IMG/VR virus record: IMGVR_UViG_3300025646_000024
Location: 16,264 to 80,263 of that record
DNA: 64,000 bases
Strand: one strand, 5' to 3'
Source: a virus
Shown: positions 5,603-10,612 of the stretch, one piece after another
Layout: every line of letters starts with the position of its first letter
Numbering within the stretch: position 1 is the first letter of the stretch
The notes under the pieces: generated by a model
What the model was told of the DNA's origin: nothing
Seen by the model: only the letters and a program-made list of their open reading frames with translations
Databases searched by the model: none
Translations under genes and position numbers: made by a program

Positions 5603-5737
5603 ATGGACACTTATGATTTCGCTGAACTTGAGGCTGAAGTATTTGACTGGCAGGATGATATGTTGATTCCTGCCGATGATGATGCTGAAGCTGACAAACA
5701 TTTCAGCCAGTTTATTAACTCCAACACTGATTATTGA
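5603..5737 (+). CDS. Small acidic protein, cassette copy B gene 2
   Basis: A 44-residue paralog of the ORF at 4449, sharing WQDDMLIPADDD and the end QFINSNTDY. The DNA at the 3' end and across the junction to the next gene is nearly identical in the two cassettes, which points to duplication or gene conversion. Confidence 0.65.
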   Translation: MDTYDFAELEAEVFDWQDDMLIPADDDAEADKHFSQFINSNTDY

Positions 5738-5742
5738 TTATT

Positions 5743-5871
5743 ATGTCTACAGAAGTTCTGATTTCGATGCTTCGCAAGGGAAAGAATGGTGAGCAAATTC
5801 TCACTATTCTCGACATGATTACTGGTGAGGATGATACTGCAGAGCCCACATCTGAAGAGATTGAGTTCTGA
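5743..5871 (+). CDS. Small protein, cassette copy B gene 3
   Basis: A 42-residue paralog of the ORF at 4583 (MSTEVLISMLRKGKNGEQIL..., ending EEIEF). Its TGA is again part of the following palindrome. Confidence 0.65.
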   Translation: MSTEVLISMLRKGKNGEQILTILDMITGEDDTAEPTSEEIEF

Positions 5872-5886
5872 TTAGTATTACTAATC
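5870..5886. promoter_or_regulatory. 17-bp palindrome, operator-like
   Basis: GATTAGTATTACTAATC, third identical copy, overlapping a stop codon. Confidence 0.7.
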
Positions 5887-5892
5887 ATTCAA

Positions 5893-5925
5893 GGGGTTGA
5901 CAAACTCAGCCCCATCCTGTAAATT
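5893..5925 (+). promoter_or_regulatory. Promoter with -35 in a hairpin
   Basis: GGGGTTGA (5893-5900) pairs with TCAGCCCC (5906-5913), one U-G pair. TTGACA 5897-5902, spacer 17, TAAATT 5920-5925. Confidence 0.65.
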
Positions 5926-5952
5926 ATTAACCGTACACCTGCTGAACACATC

Positions 5953-6216
5953 ATGGCAACTGCAATCGCTCCTGTACATCGTCAGTTTACTAAAGAGCAA
6001 TCTAGTGCTATTCATTCTATTACTATCCCTGGTGATAGTAATGATGTTTTTATTAACTATCATAGCAATGCAGATAAAGTTTACAACTTCACTGCATCAG
6101 ATAGTTACATTGAATTCCTAAGTGATCTTCTCACTAATGATGAGATCCTGAAGAATGTTAGCATTGGTTCTACTATTGCTGATGGGCGACGGACTGAAGA
6201 ACTGAAGTCTGTCTGA
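5953..6216 (+). CDS. Small protein, possibly KTSC-like
   Basis: An 87-residue protein (MATAIAPVHRQFTKEQSSAI...). The middle, SSAIHSITIPGDSNDVFINY followed by DKVYNF and a helix SYIEFLSDLL, resembles the small beta-beta-helix KTSC domain (Ser at the start of a strand, a second strand ending in an aromatic pair, then a helix). The match is by eye and weak. KTSC domains are found alone or attached to nucleases and lysyl-tRNA synthetases, with no proven activity. A terminator follows. Confidence 0.6.
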   Translation: MATAIAPVHRQFTKEQSSAIHSITIPGDSNDVFINYHSNADKVYNFTASDSYIEFLSDLLTNDEILKNVSIGSTIADGRRTEELKSV

Positions 6217-6226
6217 TAGAATCTAT

Positions 6227-6249
6227 GGGGGGTGAGATTCCCCCCTTTT
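6227..6249 (+). terminator. Rho-independent terminator
   Basis: GGGGGG (6227-6232), 7-base loop, CCCCCC (6240-6245), TTTT. It ends the transcript of the gene at 5953. Confidence 0.75.
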
Positions 6250-6339
6250 CATTACATTATTACAGATTGTGACAGCTGAACTCATTGCAGCCCTGATCAT
6301 GCTTAAACTGTTGAACACAGCCCATCGCAAACTCTCACA

Positions 6340-6531
6340 ATGGATCCGATGATTTCTGTTCAGCCTATCAGCAAAAAGGCCAAAAACAGGTTCGCTAATC
6401 TAATGGAATCTTGCGAGCATTGTATTGTTGAACAACACAAAGGAGATAAAGTCTTTCTGCGTAGTCTAAATGGCAGAAACTTCTTCTGGGTTAATGTACA
6501 CCACGATCAGGATTGGCTGTTGGAGATGTAA
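6340..6531 (+). CDS. Small protein, unknown
   Basis: A 63-residue basic protein (MDPMISVQPISKKAKNRFAN...) with CEHCIVEQHKGDKVFL and ending HHDQDWLLEM. The CEHC pair and nearby His residues could bind a metal, but only two Cys are present. The sequence KGDKVFLRSLNGRNFFWVNV looks like a small beta-barrel turn. No family recognised. Confidence 0.65.
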   Translation: MDPMISVQPISKKAKNRFANLMESCEHCIVEQHKGDKVFLRSLNGRNFFWVNVHHDQDWLLEM

Positions 6532-6551
6532 TTATTTCGGATTGTGAACAT

Positions 6552-6585
6552 GGGGGCATCCAAGCCCCCAGCCATGCTGTAGGAT
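6552..6585 (+). promoter_or_regulatory. Hairpin plus -10 box
   Basis: GGGGGC (6552-6557), loop ATCCAA, GCCCCC (6564-6569), then TAGGAT (6580-6585). The -35 position (6557-6562) falls in the loop but is not consensus. Confidence 0.45.
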
Positions 6586-6610
6586 TGATGAGTCAACCGC
6601 AAACGACACC

Positions 6611-6775
6611 GTGACCAGCCAAAACCCCTACGTTCAGCAGCTGCAAGCCCAGGGCAAGGAGCCCAGCAAGGCTGCTGCCCCTAAGCGGACCTTCCCTTGC
6701 ACCATCGGTGCTCGGACCTTCCACACCGAGGAGCAGTATCAGGAAGCCCTGCACGAGTTTCTGAACGGGTACTGA
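6611..6775 (+). CDS. Small GC-rich protein, unknown
   Basis: A 54-residue ORF with a GTG start (VTSQNPYVQQLQAQGKEPSK...). The alternative ATG at 6588 is in another frame and stops after eight codons. The C-terminal half (ARTFHTEEQYQEALHEFLNG) has the helix pattern of a small DNA- or protein-binding element. It shares the leader CAAACGACACC with the gene at 9540. It marks the start of the GC-rich segment. Confidence 0.5.
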   Translation: MTSQNPYVQQLQAQGKEPSKAAAPKRTFPCTIGARTFHTEEQYQEALHEFLNGY

Positions 6776-6790
6776 TAAGCAACGCTAATC
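6774..6790. promoter_or_regulatory. Degenerate 17-bp palindrome
   Basis: GATAAGCAACGCTAATC, overlapping the preceding TGA stop. Confidence 0.45.
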
Positions 6791-6794
6791 AGTC

Positions 6795-6828
6795 GGGGGC
6801 TCCACGAGCCCCCACCAGCTGCTAGACT
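6795..6828 (+). promoter_or_regulatory. Hairpin plus -10 box
   Basis: GGGGGCTC (6795-6802), loop CAC, GAGCCCCC (6806-6813), then TAGACT (6823-6828). The -35 position is CTCCAC (6800-6805). Confidence 0.55.
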
Positions 6829-6850
6829 TTTCTCAGTTCACACCCAAGCC

Positions 6851-7519
6851 ATGAACTTCGCCCTCACCGCCATCAGCAGCAACGCTAAGACTGGCCCGAT
6901 CCCCACCAGCACTAGCAGCCGTGAGACCTGCCCCAGCACCTGCCCCTTTTACGACAAAGGGTGCTACGCTAAGTCTGGCCCCCAGAACATTCACTGGAAA
7001 AAGGTTACTGAAGGTGAGCGTGGTGTAAACTTTCAAGAGTTTACAACTGCAATCCGTAAGCTTCAGCGAGGCCAACTCTGGCGGCACAATGTATCTGGTG
7101 ATCTGCCACACATTCTGGGTGACATTAACGCACCTATGGTGGAAGCTCTCGCTGATGCAAACCGTGGCCGCAAAGGTTACACCTACACCCACCACATTCT
7201 GAATGATCATAACCTAAAGGTCATTCAGGAAGCTAACAGCAAAGGCTTCACGATTAACGCTTCCACTGAAGACGTAGAGGTGGCTGATGCAGTGATGACA
7301 GAGCACGGTATTCCTGCTGTTGCTGTTGTCAAGTCTGACAAAACAGATAGATTCTACAAAACAGAATCAGGTCGCAAAGTTGTCACCTGCCCCGCTACAA
7401 TTCATGAGAATGTAACTTGTGCAACCTGTAAGCTTTGTGCAAAGTCTGACCGAGACTTTATCATTGCATTCCCTGCACATGGCAATGCAAAGAAAACAGT
7501 GAACGAGATTGTCGCCTAA
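6851..7519 (+). CDS. Conserved Cys-rich phage protein (DUF7227-like)
   Basis: A 222-residue protein of a family widespread in phages and proteobacterial prophages. Conserved parts are the opening with SNAKTGPIPTSTSSRETCP, the segment GQLWRHNVSGDLP, GRKGYTYTH, GFTINAS and the C-terminal Cys cluster. Cysteines 27, 31 and 38 near the start and 180, 190, 193 and 196 near the end would make a metal or iron-sulfur site. The middle alternates strands and helices like a barrel. No activity is known to me. The first 150 bases are GC-rich and the rest is closer to the phage core in composition. Confidence 0.8.
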   Translation: MNFALTAISSNAKTGPIPTSTSSRETCPSTCPFYDKGCYAKSGPQNIHWKKVTEGERGVNFQEFTTAIRKLQRGQLWRHNVSGDLPHILGDINAPMVEALADANRGRKGYTYTHHILNDHNLKVIQEANSKGFTINASTEDVEVADAVMTEHGIPAVAVVKSDKTDRFYKTESGRKVVTCPATIHENVTCATCKLCAKSDRDFIIAFPAHGNAKKTVNEIVA

Positions 7520-7545
7520 AGTATAATTATTTCGGATTGTGAACA

Positions 7546-7589
7546 ATCGGGTCTGGGGCATCGCCAGCCCCCACCCGATGCTGTAGAAT
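7546..7589 (+). promoter_or_regulatory. Long hairpin plus -10 box
   Basis: ATCGGGT (7546-7552) pairs with ACCCGAT (7573-7579), enclosing GGGGC/GCCCC; TAGAAT follows at 7584-7589. It has no consensus -35. Confidence 0.5.
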
Positions 7590-7597
7590 ACGATCAA

Positions 7598-7616
7598 GCG
7601 AGGCAAGGGACCTCGC
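7598..7616 (+). promoter_or_regulatory. 5'-terminal leader hairpin
   Basis: GCGAGG, loop CAAGGGA, CCTCGC, beginning two or three bases after the predicted transcript start (near 7596). It is followed by an unstructured CCGAGACAATG start context. A hairpin of the same design precedes the gene at 9173. Confidence 0.5.
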
Positions 7617-7633
7617 ACAACCCACCCGAGACA

Positions 7634-7948
7634 ATGACCAGCTCTGACCGTCTGACCCGTACCAGCATCCCCACCGTGGTGGCTGTTGCCATTGCCAAGG
7701 TCACTCTGCTGAAACCCCACGTTATCGGCAGGCACCGTGCACAGTGGCTGTTCGATCTGGCCACCAGTGAGACTGCTCTCAAGGAGGAGCGCAAGCTGGG
7801 CCGTAAGGCACTGCAGATCGCTGCCGATGCTGCTGGCCGCAGCGTGATCACCCTGGCTGATGGTCGCACCATCGGCAACCGAGTCTACAGCAAGGCCAGC
7901 AACCGCAGGCTAGTTCGCTGGAGCCAGGATCGCCCTAGCGCAGTCTGA
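7634..7948 (+). CDS. Basic protein, unknown, GC-rich
   Basis: A 104-residue basic protein (MTSSDRLTRTSIPTVVAVAI...). The first 30 residues hold a moderately hydrophobic helix (TVVAVAIAKVTLL). The remainder is helical and Arg/Lys-rich with LKEERKLGRKALQIAADAAG and a short hairpin ITLADGRTIGNRV. The charge suggests nucleic-acid contact. Codon use is GC-rich like a host gene. A strong terminator follows. Confidence 0.6.
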   Translation: MTSSDRLTRTSIPTVVAVAIAKVTLLKPHVIGRHRAQWLFDLATSETALKEERKLGRKALQIAADAAGRSVITLADGRTIGNRVYSKASNRRLVRWSQDRPSAV

Positions 7949-7962
7949 CAAGTGGCACAAGG

Positions 7963-7987
7963 GGGCTTGACAGCAAGCCCTTTTTTT
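7963..7987 (+). terminator. Rho-independent terminator
   Basis: GGGCTTG (7963-7969), loop ACAG, CAAGCCC (7974-7980), seven T. TTGACA spans the loop, but no -10 box follows at the right distance. Confidence 0.85.
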
Positions 7988-8194
7988 GTCTTTTTTTATT
8001 AACTATTTTATGGCAGGGGGCGTGGCGACCATTTCATCATCAGGCTTACCCCAGCCCTCTCTCGGTTGTGAAACTATCCTAGCACGGCACCAGCCCACTA
8101 GGACAGCTCCAAACCAGTTCAGCCACTGGCACAAGACCCCTAGACTCTGGCCAGGATCTGTGCGATTCTATAAAGGTCAAACAAAGGCAACCCC

Positions 8195-8344
8195 ATGAAT
8201 CCCTTTCTCACTGATTCACAAGTGGAAGAACTGAATACAATGGGTTACATTGAATTGACTGAAGAATTATTAAGCGTTATATTTAATACTACCAATGTAG
8301 TTTGGGAGAATGATATTCTGGTAGACAAGAATTATTATCAATAA
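8195..8344 (+). CDS. Small acidic protein, unknown
   Basis: A 49-residue acidic ORF (MNPFLTDSQVEELNTMGYIE...) ending DKNYYQ. It is AT-rich again, in contrast to its neighbours. TATAAAGGTC upstream may be its -10, and AAAGG is near the start. The motif VEELNTMGYIELTEELL predicts two short helices. No family recognised. Confidence 0.5.
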   Translation: MNPFLTDSQVEELNTMGYIELTEELLSVIFNTTNVVWENDILVDKNYYQ

Positions 8345-8433
8345 TACAAAATTATTAACCGTAATAGGTAATACTTAACCATACATTCCCCCATACACAT
8401 AGGGGCACAATGTATGATTAAAGCACACACCTA

Positions 8434-8453
8434 GGCCAGTCCAGAGACTGGCC
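8434..8453 (+). repeat. GC hairpin
   Basis: GGCCAGTC (8434-8441), loop CAGA, GACTGGCC (8446-8453). It precedes the promoter of the gene at 8515 and probably ends upstream RNA. Confidence 0.55.
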
Positions 8454-8463
8454 ACCAGCTGGC

Positions 8464-8492
8464 CCAGACCCCACCAGCCCACCTGCTATACT
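8464..8492 (+). promoter_or_regulatory. Probable promoter with good -10
   Basis: TATACT (8487-8492) with CCAGAC (8464-8469) as a poor -35 at 17-bp spacing. Confidence 0.45.
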
Positions 8493-8514
8493 GATCTCAG
8501 TTCAGCCAAAGGCC

Positions 8515-8724
8515 ATGATCGCCAACCACGCCACCGCACAAGACTTCGCCAACTGGGAAGCCAAGGCCAAGGCCATGACCATGGCTGAGCTGCTATGGTC
8601 GGCACAGGATGCTCGCAAGGCCGAACAGGCGATGCGAGGCTGGAACCCCATCGCTGAGGGTCGCTACAGCGATGAGGCAAGCACCTATGGCGATGAGATC
8701 CGCCGCCGCAGGGCCAGAGCCTGA
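8515..8724 (+). CDS. Small GC-rich helical protein
   Basis: A 69-residue Ala/Arg-rich protein (MIANHATAQDFANWEAKAKA...) with WSAQDARKAEQAM and a basic end RRRRARA. It is helical and soluble, with host-like GC-rich codon use. No family recognised. It has a clear -10 element upstream and no overlapping alternative of equal quality. Confidence 0.55.
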   Translation: MIANHATAQDFANWEAKAKAMTMAELLWSAQDARKAEQAMRGWNPIAEGRYSDEASTYGDEIRRRRARA

Positions 8725-8826
8725 GCTGGCCCAGGGCCACCTGGCCCACTGGCACACTCCAAACCCCAGTGGGCCAGCTCCAAACCCGTCACAGTGTGAC
8801 AATCCAAAAAGCTGCACAAGCCCCTG

Positions 8827-8856
8827 TTGCCAGCTGCCGCTTGGGCCTGCTAGTGT
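8827..8856 (+). promoter_or_regulatory. Possible promoter
   Basis: TTGCCA (8827-8832), 18-bp spacer, TAGTGT (8851-8856). Confidence 0.4.
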
Positions 8857-8881
8857 TGATCACGTACACCGCACTACAGCG

Positions 8882-9085
8882 ATGCAACCCACCGTCACCC
8901 TGACCCTGACCGCTTGGGAGGCCGAGCAGCTGCGCCGCATGGCCTTCGACTCCAGTTCCTACTGGTTCGGCATCCTGCAGGAGGCATTCAACGACCCTGC
9001 CAACACCAGGGATCGGGAAGCCATTGAGCGCCTGTGGCGTCAAAGCGGGGCCATGGCCCAGCGCCTGGGTGAGCTGATCGGCTGA
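8882..9085 (+). CDS. Small GC-rich helical protein
   Basis: A 67-residue protein (MQPTVTLTLTAWEAEQLRRM...). The ATG at 8882 is chosen over upstream in-frame starts, which run through the previous gene and its hairpins. The pattern of a short strand followed by helices (AEQLRRM, WFGILQEAF, REAIERLWRQSGAM) suggests a compact DNA- or protein-binding domain. Its function is unknown. Confidence 0.55.
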   Translation: MQPTVTLTLTAWEAEQLRRMAFDSSSYWFGILQEAFNDPANTRDREAIERLWRQSGAMAQRLGELIG

Positions 9086-9093
9086 TCAACCAC

Positions 9094-9127
9094 GGGGCCA
9101 CCATCTGGCCCCACCATGATGTACACT
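9094..9127 (+). promoter_or_regulatory. Hairpin plus -10 box
   Basis: GGGGCCA (9094-9100), loop CCATC, TGGCCCC (9106-9112), then TACACT (9122-9127). Confidence 0.5.
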
Positions 9128-9136
9128 TAATCTCAA

Positions 9137-9156
9137 GCGGGCCGACAGGAGCCCGC
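9137..9156 (+). promoter_or_regulatory. 5'-terminal leader hairpin
   Basis: GCGGGC, loop CGACAGGA, GCCCGC, starting three or four bases after the predicted transcript start. It has the same design as the one at 7598 but different stem bases, followed by CAGAGACAATG. Confidence 0.5.
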
Positions 9157-9172
9157 ACACCCCCCAGAGACA

Positions 9173-9466
9173 ATGGCAAACGACATCGCCACCCTCGCCC
9201 TCGCCTACAAGCAGGCCACTGATGCCCTGAAGCTCGCCGAGCAGGCCAAAGCCGATGCCAGCCTGGCCTTGGTGGAAGCCATGCAGGCTGCCGAACAGGA
9301 GCGGGTTGAAACCCCTGCAGGCAAGGTCAGCCTGTGCCAGGGTCGCCGCACCGTTAAGGTCACTTGCAAAGCTTTGCAGGCCGAGATCAAGCTCCTACAG
9401 GAGCGGGCCGTCAGGACAGGCCGAGCCGTTGAAGCGGTGGGCAAACCCTACGTCATGATCCGCTGA
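9173..9466 (+). CDS. Coiled-coil protein, GC-rich, unknown
   Basis: A 97-residue protein. Residues 1-45 are one Ala-rich helix with heptad-like spacing (KQATDALKLAEQAKADASLA). The second half has GKVSLCQGRRTVKVTC strands and another helix. The layout resembles small phage host-nuclease or recombination modulators that begin with a long helix, but I cannot name a family. It sits in its own cassette with hairpin promoter and leader hairpin. Confidence 0.6.
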   Translation: MANDIATLALAYKQATDALKLAEQAKADASLALVEAMQAAEQERVETPAGKVSLCQGRRTVKVTCKALQAEIKLLQERAVRTGRAVEAVGKPYVMIR

Positions 9467-9474
9467 TCAACCAT

Positions 9475-9513
9475 GGGGCAAGCTTGACGGCTTGCCCCTT
9501 TCTGCCCCATAAT
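9475..9513 (+). promoter_or_regulatory. Terminator-like hairpin with -35 in its loop
   Basis: GGGGCAAGC (9475-9483) and GCTTGCCCC (9490-9498) are perfect 9-bp arms. The 6-base loop is TTGACG, which acts as -35 to CATAAT (9508-9513), spacer 18. Confidence 0.65.
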
Positions 9514-9539
9514 GGGGAAGTCCAAACGACACCCGACCC

Positions 9540-9725
9540 ATGGCCACGATCAACCCCATCGAAGCCGACTTCATCACCCATTGCATCGAGGTGTGGTGTA
9601 ACGAGCTGCCGCAGATCGCTGGGCGTCCCGTGATGTTCACCACACAGGGCGAGCAGCCTGAGCAGGTGCTGCTGACTCATGATCAGATCGAAGCTCTGTA
9701 CCTGCGGCTGCAGGCCCTGAAGTGA
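9540..9725 (+). CDS. Small GC-rich protein, unknown
   Basis: A 61-residue acidic protein (MATINPIEADFITHCIEVWC...), ending LTHDQIEALYLRLQALK. Helix, short strands, helix. It is preceded by the CAAACGACACC leader also seen before the gene at 6611. No family recognised. Confidence 0.55.
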   Translation: MATINPIEADFITHCIEVWCNELPQIAGRPVMFTTQGEQPEQVLLTHDQIEALYLRLQALK

Positions 9726-9732
9726 GCCCTAC

Positions 9733-9752
9733 GGGGAGCCTACGGGCTCCCC
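9733..9752 (+). terminator. Hairpin, probable terminator
   Basis: GGGGAGCC (9733-9740), loop TACG, GGCTCCCC (9745-9752), then TTCCT. It has a short T-tract. Confidence 0.55.
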
Positions 9753-9784
9753 TTCCTATCCACAACCACAACCACACACCGAGC

Positions 9785-9973
9785 ATGTTTGAGACCCTCA
9801 GAGAGGCCACCATGGCCCGTGCAAACGATGCTGGCTGCATCCCATACCAAGACGCCCTAACCGAGGCCATCAGCCACGGTGCAGGCCAGGAGTTTATTGC
9901 CCTGTATGGGTCAGCCATCGCCTGGCCTATGGGTGTGGATGCTGGCGAGTGGCTGGCCTGGCTCGGTTACTGA
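9785..9973 (+). CDS. Small GC-rich protein, unknown
   Basis: A 62-residue protein (MFETLREATMARANDAGCIP...). The ATG at 9785 is preferred because in-frame starts further upstream would read through the terminator hairpin. The second half is hydrophobic and Trp-rich (IAWPMGVDAGEWLAWLGY). Possibly membrane-associated. No family recognised. Confidence 0.5.
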   Translation: MFETLREATMARANDAGCIPYQDALTEAISHGAGQEFIALYGSAIAWPMGVDAGEWLAWLGY

Positions 9974-10002
9974 ATGTAACGGGGGAGCCAGTCTCCCCCA
10001 TT

Positions 10003-10036
10003 GATCAGCGATACTGATCGATCAGCAGTGCTGATC
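10003..10036. promoter_or_regulatory. Two tandem 17-bp palindromes
   Basis: GATCAGCGATACTGATC (10003-10019) and GATCAGCAGTGCTGATC (10020-10036), back to back. Both fit the regional pattern GATYAGYNNTRCTRATC. A GGGGGAG/CTCCCCC hairpin lies just upstream (9981-9999). Confidence 0.65.
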
Positions 10037-10098
10037 AGTGGGCAGAGGCAGTATAAACGGCCCTTATGGGTCGCCGCCCCCCGTACCCGTGGAAAATT

Positions 10099-10105
10099 CT
10101 AAATA
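10099..10105 (+). promoter_or_regulatory. T4-type late promoter
   Basis: CTAAATA, 40 bases before the HNH gene start. Confidence 0.5.
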
Positions 10106-10145
10106 CTCAAGCTATAAACCTTTACCAGCGACTTCGATATATTCA

Positions 10146-10601
10146 ATGATTAAAAATAAAAAAATTTTGCCCACAAAATTTGACGGCTACTATGTTTCTG
10201 AAGACGGAAAAATTTTTACTGAGTGGCATTTAGTAAATAATAATGGAAGATTTGGTTCAATCAGAGGAGAGCTGCGAGAAGTAAAATCTCATCCAAGAGG
10301 AGGATGTAATCCAAATGACAGATATTTAGCTGTAAATATTTCATTAAAAAATGACCAAGGAAAAACTATTAAGCAAATCAAATATTACTCACATAGACTC
10401 ATAGCAGAGACTTTTATAGAAAACCCACAAAATTTGAAAGAAGTAGACCATATTGATGGAAACAAACAAAATAACTCAACAACAAATCTGAGGTGGGTAG
10501 ATAGAAAAGAAAACCTAAAATGGATGATAGGAAATACTTTTGGAAAAAATTTTCGACAAAAAAAATCCGAGAACCTTGTAGATTCTCGGAGAAAAAAATA
10601 A
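10146..10601 (+). CDS. HNH homing-type endonuclease
   Basis: A 151-residue protein. The N-terminal segment KFDGYYVSEDGKIF is a NUMOD4-like DNA-binding motif. The C-terminal half holds the HNH_3 nuclease core: HRLIAETFIENP, VDHIDGNKQNN, then NLRWVDRKEN. The DHI and two Asn-containing turns supply the metal and catalytic ligands. Such enzymes nick or cut DNA and spread by homing. The frame is open upstream to a GTG, but that part is GC-rich and unlike the family, while a late promoter sits between, so ATG 10146 is preferred. Its last codons contain the terminator of the convergent gene. Confidence 0.8.
   Translation: MIKNKKILPTKFDGYYVSEDGKIFTEWHLVNNNGRFGSIRGELREVKSHPRGGCNPNDRYLAVNISLKNDQGKTIKQIKYYSHRLIAETFIENPQNLKEVDHIDGNKQNNSTTNLRWVDRKENLKWMIGNTFGKNFRQKKSENLVDSRRKK
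10558..10589 (-). terminator. Minus-strand terminator inside the HNH gene end
   Basis: On the minus strand CCGAGAA, 9-base loop, TTCTCGG, one A, then eight T. It ends the kinase transcript and is embedded in the HNH coding sequence. Confidence 0.75.
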
Positions 10602-10612
10602 TTTATTTGAGA

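Noticed and set aside
7967-7972. TTGACA in the terminator loop at 7963-7980 as a promoter
   Set aside because: No -10 element lies 16-18 bases downstream; the long T-run indicates a plain terminator.
7986-8198. 70-aa ORF after the terminator at 7963
   Set aside because: It starts in the T-run of the terminator with a TTG, has no conserved pattern, and overlaps the promoter of the gene at 8195.
8486-9043. Several GC-rich minus-strand ORFs at 7.4-9.7 kb
   Set aside because: Long antisense ORFs are expected by chance in GC-rich DNA; the plus-strand frames fit the promoter-hairpin cassettes.
10038-10145. N-terminal extension of the HNH protein from a GTG, and a short ORF at 10066
   Set aside because: The extension is GC-rich, unlike the family and precedes the late promoter; the 27-codon ORF has no support beyond an ATG.
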